A stretch of 6,957 nucleotides of DNA from positions 1 through 6,957 of the forward strand of contig DATLBY010000142.1 of the NCBI GenBank assembly GCA_035526665.1, written 5' to 3'. Shown here in pieces: positions 1 through 5,464 of the stretch (positions within the stretch are counted from its first letter, which is position 1; the number at the start of each line of letters is the position of its first letter). Under the pieces are notes generated by a model. The model saw only the letters and a list, made by a program, of their open reading frames with translations. It made no database searches and was not told the DNA's origin. Origin of the DNA: DATLBY01 sp035526665 (lineage in GTDB: Bacteria > Acidobacteriota > Terriglobia > Bryobacterales > Bryobacteraceae). The position numbers and the translations under genes are program-made.

Positions 1-174
1 AAGAGTCGTTCTCAGACAGCACCAGCACGCTGAACAGTCCGATTTTCAGCCGCACATAGGCCGCGCCAGGGTTTCCCGCGGGAGCAAGGTTGGCCAGGCT
101 GGCTTCGCTTCCGTAAAATCGTTCACCGCCGCCGCCCCTGCACCATATACATCTCGTGATAGCTTGGGAGCCGT
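1..174. other. Left flank without a secure gene
   Basis: This stretch upstream of the serine hydrolase has no gene I can name. Two readings have codon-like third-position G+C. On the minus strand, a GTG at 55 opens a frame that runs off the left edge and reads VRLKIGLFSVLVLSENDS. On the plus strand, a frame entering from the left edge reads ESFSDSTSTLNSPIFSRT and stops with TAG at 57-59. Each has about 14 of 18 codons ending in G or C, so the sequence does not decide between the start of a divergent gene and the tail of an upstream one. The stretch from about 60 to 174 probably carries the promoter of the gene at 175. Confidence 0.4.
122..151 (+). promoter_or_regulatory. Possible sigma-70-type promoter for the serine hydrolase
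   Basis: TTCACC (122-127) and TATACA (146-151) are separated by 18 bases and end 23 bases before the ATG at 175. Each box matches four or five of the six consensus bases. The position is sensible, but the match is modest and this is an inference from pattern only. A short purine run, GGGAG (166-170), lies just before the ATG and may serve as the ribosome binding site, although its spacing of four bases is tight. Confidence 0.3.
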
Positions 175-1404
175 ATGCGGCTCATTATTTGTTTGCTCGT
201 TTTCGCGGCATTGCTCCACTCGCAGCCCCTGCCCCTTTCCACTCCCGAAAAGGAGGGGCTCTCCGCCGAGAGGCTGGAGCGCCTGCACCAGCGCTTCGAG
301 GAGATGGTGCGAGACGGAAAGAAAGCCGGCGCAATCACGATGATCGTCCGCAACGGCAGGGTCGCGGACTGGAAAGCCTACGGATATCGAGACGTCGCTC
401 AGCGCTTGCCGATGGAGAAAGACACCATCTGCCGGATCTGGTCCATGTCGAAGGTAATCACAAGCGCCGCTGTCATGATGCTCGTGGAAGAAGGCAAGCT
501 GGCGCTGAGCGATCCCGTCGAAAAATACATCCCAGAATTGACGGGACTCAAGGTGCTGACGGGTGGCACGGCGGATCGGCCCCAACTGGCGGATGCAGTG
601 CGCCCCGTAACTGTAAAGCACCTGCTGACGCACACCAGCGGGCTCACCTACACCTGGGGAGACCATCCCGTTGCGCAGTTGTACACGCGGAAGAAGATCT
701 TCGACAACGGCAGCTTGCAGGAATTCATCGGAAAGGTCGCGAGCCTGCCACTGGTCGCACAGCCAGGCGAAAAATACAACTACGGAATCAGTATCGATGT
801 GCTGGGCTATCTCGTGCAGGTGGTTTCCGACATGCCTTTCGACAAATTTGTGCAGACGCGCATTCTGACGCCGCTGAGGATGAATGACACTTTCTTTGAG
901 GCGCCCAAGGAAAAGCGGGGCAGGGTTGCCAAGACCTACACCTGGAAGGAGGGCAAGCTGAGTGAGAGCCCGTCTGACGATCTGGTAGGGAAAGCGACGC
1001 CTTCCGTGCCGTACGGCGGCATGGGTTTGTATTCGACTATCGGCGATTACTCGCGCTTTGGGCAAATGCTGCTGAACGGAGGGCAACTGGATGGCGTGCG
1101 GCTGCTGGGGCGCAAGACCGTGGAACTGATGACTGTGAATCATCTGAACAATCTGGCTGTGCCCCATACCGGCGGGACGGGCGCCTCCGGATTCGGACTC
1201 GGCGGCTCGGTCCGGATAGACATCGCAAAGGGCGACATTCCGGGCTCGCTGGGCGAGTTCGGATGGGATGGAGCGGCCACCACGTATTTCCGCATGGATC
1301 CCAAGGAGCAGACCGTATCCCTGGTTTTCTTTCAATCGATGCCCTTCGACAAACCGGCGCTGGATCTGTTCTCGACGCTGTTTTACCAGGCAATCGTCGA
1401 TTGA
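175..1404 (+). CDS. Secreted serine hydrolase of the class-C beta-lactamase / family VIII esterase type
   Basis: The 409-residue protein belongs to the beta-lactamase/transpeptidase-like family (Pfam Beta-lactamase, PF00144), whose members include class C beta-lactamases, D-peptidases and family VIII esterases. The N-terminus (MRLIICLLVFAALLHSQ) is a signal peptide with likely cleavage near residue 16, so the enzyme should act in the periplasm or outside the cell. The SxxK motif is S90-M-S-K93, with S90 the acylated nucleophile. The second motif lies in YNYGISIDVLG (201-211). Aligned to the YSxxxDVLG pattern of family VIII esterases, Y203 is the probable catalytic tyrosine. The third element is GWDGAATTYF (363-372), which replaces the KTG of true beta-lactamases and favours an esterase or peptidase over an antibiotic-hydrolysing role. 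Length is normal for the family. It appears to be a single-gene unit convergent with the cupin downstream. The substrate cannot be told from sequence. Confidence 0.93.
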   Translation: MRLIICLLVFAALLHSQPLPLSTPEKEGLSAERLERLHQRFEEMVRDGKKAGAITMIVRNGRVADWKAYGYRDVAQRLPMEKDTICRIWSMSKVITSAAVMMLVEEGKLALSDPVEKYIPELTGLKVLTGGTADRPQLADAVRPVTVKHLLTHTSGLTYTWGDHPVAQLYTRKKIFDNGSLQEFIGKVASLPLVAQPGEKYNYGISIDVLGYLVQVVSDMPFDKFVQTRILTPLRMNDTFFEAPKEKRGRVAKTYTWKEGKLSESPSDDLVGKATPSVPYGGMGLYSTIGDYSRFGQMLLNGGQLDGVRLLGRKTVELMTVNHLNNLAVPHTGGTGASGFGLGGSVRIDIAKGDIPGSLGEFGWDGAATTYFRMDPKEQTVSLVFFQSMPFDKPALDLFSTLFYQAIVD

Positions 1405-1433
1405 GCGGGGTCGCATGACGGTGAGCGTGGGTG

Positions 1434-1457
1434 GAGGCACCGGGCGCATCGTGCCTC
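1434..1457. terminator. Hairpin between convergent genes, terminator-like
   Basis: GAGGCAC (1434-1440) and GTGCCTC (1451-1457) form a perfect 7-base-pair stem with a 10-base loop, midway between the stop codons of the serine hydrolase (1404) and the cupin (1476). The position suits a two-way terminator. There is no T-run on either side, so it is not a classic intrinsic terminator. Confidence 0.35.
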
Positions 1458-1475
1458 GTGCGGGCTAGGCCACGG

Positions 1476-1871
1476 TCACTTCCGGTATTGCTCGTCACTG
1501 ACCTGTTCCATCCAGTCGACAACTTTTCCGTCGAACCTTTCCTGAATGGCGATGTGTGTCAGGGCCGTAATCGGAGTAGCCCCATGCCAATGCTTCTCAC
1601 CGGGAGCGAACCAGACCACATCCCCCGGCCGGATCTCTTCGATGGGACCGCCGTCCCGCTGGGCCCAGCCGCAGCCTGCGGTGACGATGAGGGTTTGGCC
1701 GAGAGGATGAGTGTGCCATGCGGTCCGCGCGCCCGGCTCAAAAGTGACGCTAGCGCCCTGGACAAGCGCTGGATCCGGCGCCTGAAAAAGCGGGTCGATA
1801 CGTACTGTGCCAGTGAACCACTCTGACGGTCCCTTGGCGGAAGGCTGCGAGCCAACGCGTCTGATCTCCAT
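1476..1871 (-). CDS. Manganese-type cupin, (R)-hydroxynitrile lyase-like
   Basis: This 131-residue single-domain cupin has a first motif GARTAWHTHPLGQTLIVTAG (47-66) and a second motif GDVVWFAPGEKHWHG (83-97). The expected metal ligands are H53, H55, Q59 and H94, with glutamine in place of the usual cupin glutamate. From memory of the family, this ligand set, its numbering and the 131-residue length match the cupin hydroxynitrile lyases of Granulicella tundricola and Acidobacterium capsulatum, which make and cleave (R)-cyanohydrins with a bound Mn2+. H106 and the pocket positions A40, V42 and Q110 also match the wild-type enzyme as I recall it. The biological substrate of these cupins is not established, so lyase activity may be incidental. 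There is no signal peptide, so it is cytoplasmic. Upstream is only a weak purine run (GAGAGA) before the ATG. A decayed aldo/keto reductase lies 57 bases upstream on the same strand. Confidence 0.9.
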   Translation of the reverse strand: MEIRRVGSQPSAKGPSEWFTGTVRIDPLFQAPDPALVQGASVTFEPGARTAWHTHPLGQTLIVTAGCGWAQRDGGPIEEIRPGDVVWFAPGEKHWHGATPITALTHIAIQERFDGKVVDWMEQVSDEQYRK

Positions 1872-1928
1872 CTATGTATTCTCTCGCTTGTTGATTTCGT
1901 TCGCCCGGCGCGATCGCTCGGCGGCCAG

Positions 1929-2336
1929 TCATTTCTTTAATGTGCCGGCTGTAGCGAGCCCAACCAGCGCTCGATTTGCCTCATCGCCCGGGGCATGAAG
2001 CGCGGCAGGATGCTGCGAAAATCGTTGCCGCCGAGCTTGTTATTTTCGTTCGTCTTTCCGGTGATAACCCCATACCCAGGGGCCTGAATGTGGTGGCGAT
2101 CACCACCTGTTCGAAAGGAAAGGGCAAGAGCTTCCCCCACGAGTTCTTCGTTTGTGAACGGGCCGTAGGACTTCCGCAGTATCGAAGAATGTGATACCGC
2201 GTTCCACGGCTCCCCGGATGATCGAAATCATCTCCTGCTTATTCTTGGTCGGGCCATAGCCAAAGCTCATTCCCATGCAGCCCAGGCCGATAGCCGACGC
2301 TTCGAAGTTACTCTTTCCCTCCGGAACTTTCTCTAA
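1929..2336 (-). pseudogene. Decayed aldo/keto reductase remnant
   Basis: Pieces of an NADPH-dependent aldo/keto reductase are spread over three frames of the minus strand. Piece A (from 2336 down to about 2168) reads GKSNFEASAIGLGCMGMSFG, and further on RGITFFDTAEV. A one-base shift near 2165-2169 leads to piece B, YGPFTNEELVGEALA. Another shift gives piece C, PFEQVVIATTF (about 2118-2085). The text then jumps to piece D, GVITGKTNENNKLGGNDFRS followed by ILPRF (about 2071-1995), and a last shift gives EANRALVGLATAGTLKK, ending at TGA 1929-1931. The catalytic Asp and Tyr region (DTAEV/YG) survives, but the middle of the barrel with the catalytic Lys and His is gone, as is the C-terminal part. 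Only about 400 bases remain of the roughly 980 usual for the family. No start codon is left where the N-terminus should begin (TTA at 2336-2334). It lies directly upstream of the cupin, co-oriented. Confidence 0.85.
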
Positions 2337-2392
2337 TACTCTTCAGGTCCAATGTCCAGAGCTCATCCGCCGGCCCACGCGAGGAAGCACGG

Positions 2393-2401
2393 TGATATAC
2401 T
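2393..2401 (+). promoter_or_regulatory. Extended -10 promoter element for the DUF4440 gene
   Basis: TGATATACT is an extended -10 element: TG, one base, then TATACT, which differs from TATAAT at one base. It ends 27 bases before the GTG start at 2429. No clear -35 box is seen at the usual distance, as is normal for extended -10 promoters. Confidence 0.5.
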
Positions 2402-2416
2402 GCTGCCACCCCTAAT

Positions 2417-2424
2417 GGAGAGGG
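2417..2424 (+). promoter_or_regulatory. Ribosome binding site fixing a GTG start
   Basis: GGAGAGGG lies 4 to 11 bases before the GTG at 2429. It supports that GTG as the start because the nearby ATG at 2415 opens a frame that stops after five codons. Confidence 0.5.
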
Positions 2425-2428
2425 ACAC

Positions 2429-2872
2429 GTGAGAAGTTTCGCAGTTAGTGTTCTGGGTTTGTTGATGGTGTGGGGTGTTGCCGTTGCGCAGCACAAATCG
2501 ACGGCGGCCGACGAAGCGGCGCTGAAGGCGCTCGAAGAAAAGTGGGACGCTGCCTCACTAAAAGGCGATACGGCAGCTCTTGGCACGATCTTCGCCGACG
2601 GCTTTATCTCGACCAGCGCGGAAGGCAAGGTTCGCACCAAGGCGGAGATGCTGGCGCAGATTAAATCCGGTGACGTGAAATACCAAATGTCGAAAGTGGA
2701 TGACCTGAAGGTTCTCGTGTATGGGGACGCGGCCGTGGTGAACGGGCGATGGAAGGGCAAGTTCGTGGAGAAGGGCAAGAATGTGGATACGACGGAGCGC
2801 TTTACCGACACTTTTGTACGCCAGAACGGGCAATGGCGTTGTGTCGCATCGCAGGGTTCCACCATCAAGTAA
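2429..2872 (+). CDS. Secreted NTF2-like (DUF4440/SnoaL-type) protein
   Basis: The 147-residue protein starts with a clear signal peptide (MRSFAVSVLGLLMVWGVAVA, likely cleaved after A20) followed by one NTF2-like domain. Family features are an N-terminal helix with E36-E37-K38-W39 and a GD pair (G46-D47), then the strand-turn segment FADGFISTSAEGKVRTK (55-71). The closing strands read ERFTDTFVRQNGQWRCVASQ, the usual ending of DUF4440 proteins. This fold forms a cone-shaped pocket and serves many roles, including small-molecule isomerases and hydrolases or pure binding. No catalytic set can be read here, so the function stays open. The GTG start is supported by a good ribosome binding site and an extended -10 element. 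The methyltransferase follows 81 bases after the stop on the same strand, and a shared transcript is possible but not shown. Confidence 0.88.
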   Translation: MRSFAVSVLGLLMVWGVAVAQHKSTAADEAALKALEEKWDAASLKGDTAALGTIFADGFISTSAEGKVRTKAEMLAQIKSGDVKYQMSKVDDLKVLVYGDAAVVNGRWKGKFVEKGKNVDTTERFTDTFVRQNGQWRCVASQGSTIK

Positions 2873-2873
2873 A

Positions 2874-2887
2874 CGCACGGTTGTGCG
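2874..2887 (+). terminator. Small hairpin just after the DUF4440 stop
   Basis: CGCAC (2874-2878) and GTGCG (2883-2887) form a 5-base-pair stem with loop GGTT, one base after the stop codon. There is no T-run behind it. It could slow or end transcription before the methyltransferase, but the support is weak. Confidence 0.2.
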
Positions 2888-2938
2888 CACGAGAAGGGGG
2901 AATTGTATAGGAAGGTGAAACATCCGCCCGGCACGGGT

Positions 2939-2944
2939 TATGCT
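2939..2944 (+). promoter_or_regulatory. Possible -10 box before the methyltransferase
   Basis: TATGCT ends 9 bases before the ATG at 2954. If used, the transcript would start at or within a few bases of the start codon. There is no supporting -35 box. Confidence 0.25.
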
Positions 2945-2953
2945 GGACGGATC

Positions 2954-3769
2954 ATGAATCCGAATAAAGCATTATGGGAAAAAGGGAACTTCACCGAAAT
3001 TGCCGCATTCATGCGTCAATCGGGGGAGGCATTCGTTCAGTCGCTCGGGGTCACGCCGCCGCTGCGGGTTTTGGACCTCGGGTGCGGCGATGGCACTACG
3101 GCGCTTCCGCTGGCGCGGTTGGGCGCCGAGGTGGTTGGGATCGACATCGCGAGGAACCTGGTTGAGGCGGGGAACAAACGCGCCGCTGAAGCAGGGCTCG
3201 ACCATCTGAGGTTTCAAGAAGGAGACGCCTGCCACCTGGAAGGAGTCAGCGACCACTCGTTTGATCTAACGCTTTCTGTCTTCGGCGCCATGTTTGCGCC
3301 CAAGCCCTTAGATGTTGCCAAAGAGATGGTGCGGGTTACAAAGCCCGGCGGCCGTGTAGTGATGGGCAATTGGATTCCGAACGATCCCACTTCCTTTGTG
3401 TCGCAACTGCTGAAGATCAGCTCGTCCTTTATGCCTCCACCGCCTGAGGGCTTCATCAGCCCCATGTTGTGGGGTGTGGATTCCCACATCATCGAGCGTT
3501 TTGGTCAGGCGGGAGTGCCGAAAGAGAAGATATCGATGGTCAAGGACACATTCCTGTTTGTGTCGCCTCAAAGAGGTCCAGCAGAGTTCGTCGAATCCTT
3601 CCGGCGATTCTACGGGCCCACCATGAACGCTTTCGAAGCAGCGCAAATCAGCGGGAAAGTGGAGGACCTGCACAATCAGCTCATGGATCTGGCAAAAGCA
3701 CAAAATACCAGCACTAACGGCAGCACGTCGATTCCCGCTACGTTTCTAAAAGTGACTGTGTCGGTTTGA
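2954..3769 (+). CDS. Class I SAM-dependent methyltransferase
   Basis: The protein has 271 residues from the ATG at 2954. The Rossmann methyltransferase core is plain: motif I VLDLGCGDGT (39-48) binds S-adenosylmethionine, the acidic residue D64 in VVGIDIA ends strand 2 and should hold the ribose, and G90-D91-A92 is the adenine-side motif. The segment FDLTLSVFGAMFAP, then VTKPGGRVVMGNW, are motifs IV and VI of the Methyltransf_11/25 group. The C-terminal 110 residues, with SFVSQLLKISSSFMPPPPEG and later SFRRFYGPTMNAFEAA, form the substrate-facing cap seen in small-molecule methyltransferases, and the acceptor is unknown. No signal peptide, so it is cytoplasmic. A TTG at 2903, preceded by a purine run (GAAGGGGG), would add 17 residues. 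I prefer 2954 because MNPNKALWEKG is a typical N-terminus for these enzymes and the extra residues look non-conserved. Confidence 0.9.
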   Translation: MNPNKALWEKGNFTEIAAFMRQSGEAFVQSLGVTPPLRVLDLGCGDGTTALPLARLGAEVVGIDIARNLVEAGNKRAAEAGLDHLRFQEGDACHLEGVSDHSFDLTLSVFGAMFAPKPLDVAKEMVRVTKPGGRVVMGNWIPNDPTSFVSQLLKISSSFMPPPPEGFISPMLWGVDSHIIERFGQAGVPKEKISMVKDTFLFVSPQRGPAEFVESFRRFYGPTMNAFEAAQISGKVEDLHNQLMDLAKAQNTSTNGSTSIPATFLKVTVSV

Positions 3770-3869
3770 GCACTCGGAAATCGCTCACCGCATTCGCTTC
3801 GGAAGCGCCCGCGCTGATGAGGCGGCGTGGTTGACGGGGTGAGTCAATGGCTCGACAGACTTTTAGAAA
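3743..3869. repeat. 11-base inverted repeat around a convergent junction
   Basis: TTTCTAAAAGT (3743-3753) recurs inverted as ACTTTTAGAAA (3859-3869), 105 bases apart. Each arm lies inside the last codons of one of two convergent genes, the methyltransferase and the alpha/beta hydrolase. The 74 bases between the two stop codons hold only a short CGCTT/AAGCG dyad (around 3795-3807) and no T-run. A transcript read through the junction could fold on the long repeat, but a chance match is possible. Confidence 0.3.
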
Positions 3870-4671
3870 ACGCCCGCAGGCGATTATTGAAGCTTGCCGC
3901 ATCCTCCCAAAACGGTGCGTGCCCAGTGTTCGCCATCATCTGAACTTCAGCGTGAGCGAGGCCGCCCATATGTTGAGAAACAGCGGCTGGTTTGACAATC
4001 GCATCAACATCGCCATGCGTGATGAGTACAGGCTTGCGGATCTTCGTTAGAAGATCGTCATTGTCCAATACGCGAGATAACAGCGCCTGACGAACATAGG
4101 GTGGAACCGACACATTGTAGCCAAGCATCTGGTATAGGTCTTCGGATGCGGGCTCCCGGGCGAAGCACAGGCGTAGCAACGATTCCAGACTGCGTACGCT
4201 CTCTTCCACGCCGGTGGCAAAGAAACCGGGTACCAGACCAAGAAACTCAGGGCTGAGAACCGCCGCTGCCTCGTCGCTGCCAAGCTTTGTAATGCCGCCG
4301 ACGAAGCTGACGCCGCTGATGCCATCCTCGCCGTAATGCCGGATATAGTCGAGGATGACGAGTGGTCCATAGGACCAGCCACAGAGGATCGGATGATCCA
4401 GTCTTAAAGTCTGTATGGCCGCGTTGACGTCATCGGCCCACAATCGAGAGTCCGCATAGCCCTCCCGCGGCTTATCTGAAAGACCGTGACCCCGTAGATC
4501 CATTGCGATTAGCCGGTGGTCATCGGCCAAGTCGGAGCTCATCTGCCGGCTCCAGGCGAGCCAAGACTGCGAGAAACCGTGAATGAATAAAATTGGGCGG
4601 CCGCTGGTATTGGCCGTCTCCATCAGGTGGAGTTGAATGCCTCCGCCGCCTGTGACTTTATGACTCTTCAT
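3844..4671 (-). CDS. Alpha/beta hydrolase fold enzyme
   Basis: This 275-residue cytoplasmic protein belongs to the alpha/beta hydrolase family (Abhydrolase_1 type: esterases, haloperoxidase-like enzymes, epoxide hydrolases and similar). The oxyanion-hole segment is FIHGFSQSW (29-37), the strand-4 motif is MDLRGHGLSDKP (57-68), and the nucleophile elbow is G98-W-S100-Y-G102. The acid is most likely D223 in HGDVDAIV and the base is H251 in NTGHAPFWED. A complete Ser-Asp-His triad is therefore present and the enzyme should be active. Serine as nucleophile excludes a haloalkane dehalogenase or epoxide hydrolase, which use Asp. The cap region (about 130-205) gives no substrate clue. The ATG at 4671 is well supported by AAAGGAGG eight bases upstream. 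It is divergent from the tandem cupin gene and appears to be a single-gene unit. Confidence 0.93.
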   Translation of the reverse strand: MKSHKVTGGGGIQLHLMETANTSGRPILFIHGFSQSWLAWSRQMSSDLADDHRLIAMDLRGHGLSDKPREGYADSRLWADDVNAAIQTLRLDHPILCGWSYGPLVILDYIRHYGEDGISGVSFVGGITKLGSDEAAAVLSPEFLGLVPGFFATGVEESVRSLESLLRLCFAREPASEDLYQMLGYNVSVPPYVRQALLSRVLDNDDLLTKIRKPVLITHGDVDAIVKPAAVSQHMGGLAHAEVQMMANTGHAPFWEDAASFNNRLRAFSKSLSSH

Positions 4672-4679
4672 GTCCTGCT

Positions 4680-4687
4680 CCTCCTTT
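4680..4687 (-). promoter_or_regulatory. Strong ribosome binding site of the alpha/beta hydrolase
   Basis: On the minus strand this reads AAAGGAGG, a near-perfect Shine-Dalgarno sequence eight bases before the ATG at 4671. It is the best ribosome binding site in the window and fixes the start. Confidence 0.75.
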
Positions 4688-4718
4688 GGGTGAAACTGTC
4701 GGCCATTCGTTGGACAGC

Positions 4719-4724
4719 ATTATA
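4719..4724 (-). promoter_or_regulatory. Consensus -10 box for the alpha/beta hydrolase
   Basis: On the minus strand this reads TATAAT, the exact sigma-70 -10 consensus, about 47 bases before the hydrolase ATG. No good -35 box stands at 16 to 18 bases. It sits in the divergent region shared with the tandem cupin gene. Confidence 0.4.
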
Positions 4725-4755
4725 TGGCAATTCGTTTTGTGCTGCCTTGGCGCGA

Positions 4756-4761
4756 TATGAT
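4756..4761 (+). promoter_or_regulatory. Possible -10 box at the tandem cupin start
   Basis: TATGAT ends seven bases before a GTG at 4769. If it is a real -10 box, transcription would begin at about that GTG and give a leaderless message, making GTG 4769 the start instead of ATG 4757. No -35 box supports it. Confidence 0.22.
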
Positions 4762-5434
4762 ACAGAGCGTGAAAAACACACTTTACGCATCCCTACTTGT
4801 TGGCTTCGCCGCGCTCGCGGGCTCGGCGGTGGAGCCTTCCGCCAAGCTATTTGAAAACGACGAGGTGAAGGTGGTCCGCGCCGTCGAGAAGCCGCACGTG
4901 AAAGGTAAGTTTCACGAGCACAAGGTCAATCGGGTGATGATCTATATGCAGCCCGGCACCCAGCGGTTCGAGTATCAGGATGGGAGAAAACCACAGGTTT
5001 TCCATTGGAAAGCCGGTCAGGTGAAATGGAACGTTGCCGAGGGCATGCACTCCCCGGAGACCACCACCGACGAACCATTCAACATCATTGAGATCGAATT
5101 AAAAAAGCCCGCGGGTGGAAAGAAGAGCGTCCCGGCGCAGGATGTGCTGAAAGTGGATCCGAAGCACTACAAGCTTGAGTTTGAAAACGATCAGGTCCGG
5201 GTTCTCCGGGTAAAGGTTGGTCCGCATGAATCCATTCCGATGCATGAGCACGCGCTCAACCGTGTGTCCGTACCGCTTACCGATCAGAACGTCCGCAGCA
5301 CGGATGCCCAGGGCAAGGTAGAGACTGTGCAACATAAAGCCGGCGAGGCCGCCTGGGGCACGGCCAAGACACACAAGGAAGAAAATCTGAACGACAAGCC
5401 GCTCGAGATCGTCATCGTCGAACTCAAGAGCTGA
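4757..5434 (+). CDS. Secreted tandem cupin-like (bicupin) protein
   Basis: The protein has 225 residues from the ATG at 4757. A signal peptide covers about residues 1-24 (core LYASLLVGFAALAGSA), followed by two copies of one cupin-like unit. Copy 1 spans about 30-117: FENDEV (32-37), H53-E-H55, then NRV, H83, W91 and H98. Copy 2 spans about 139-225: FENDQV (142-147), H163-E-H165, then NRV, H193, W200 and H206. The HxH pair and a later histidine in each copy are where cupins bind metal, but the usual motif-1 glutamate is absent. The units resemble small cupins annotated as BauB-like (beta-alanine degradation); that label is loose and I do not assign the function. Start choice is uncertain: ATG 4724 would add 11 residues (MAIRFVLPWRD) and GTG 4769 would remove four. 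None has a strong ribosome binding site. It converges on the esterase, with 30 bases between stops. Confidence 0.85.
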   Translation: MIQSVKNTLYASLLVGFAALAGSAVEPSAKLFENDEVKVVRAVEKPHVKGKFHEHKVNRVMIYMQPGTQRFEYQDGRKPQVFHWKAGQVKWNVAEGMHSPETTTDEPFNIIEIELKKPAGGKKSVPAQDVLKVDPKHYKLEFENDQVRVLRVKVGPHESIPMHEHALNRVSVPLTDQNVRSTDAQGKVETVQHKAGEAAWGTAKTHKEENLNDKPLEIVIVELKS

Positions 5435-5464
5435 TGACCGGAGCGGCGCTTGAGGACTCTCCAG

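Noticed and set aside
156..887. A 243-codon plus-strand frame overlapping the serine hydrolase
   Set aside because: It is out of frame with the catalytic motifs and has a low-complexity Arg-, Ala- and Gly-rich composition typical of a shifted reading.
46..1449. A 467-codon open frame on the minus strand, opposite the serine hydrolase
   Set aside because: It lies fully antisense to a gene with a signal peptide and a complete SxxK catalytic set. The translated text is rich in Arg, His and Gln without any family pattern, as expected for a shadow of GC-rich codons.
1937..2140. A 67-codon frame inside the reductase remnant as a small protein
   Set aside because: Its text is made of separate aldo/keto reductase blocks plus an out-of-frame stretch between them, so it is debris and not a designed small protein.
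2308..2934. A 208-codon open frame on the minus strand, opposite the DUF4440 gene
   Set aside because: Its Ser- and Thr-rich text shows no domain, while the plus strand has a signal peptide, a ribosome binding site and a recognisable NTF2-like domain.
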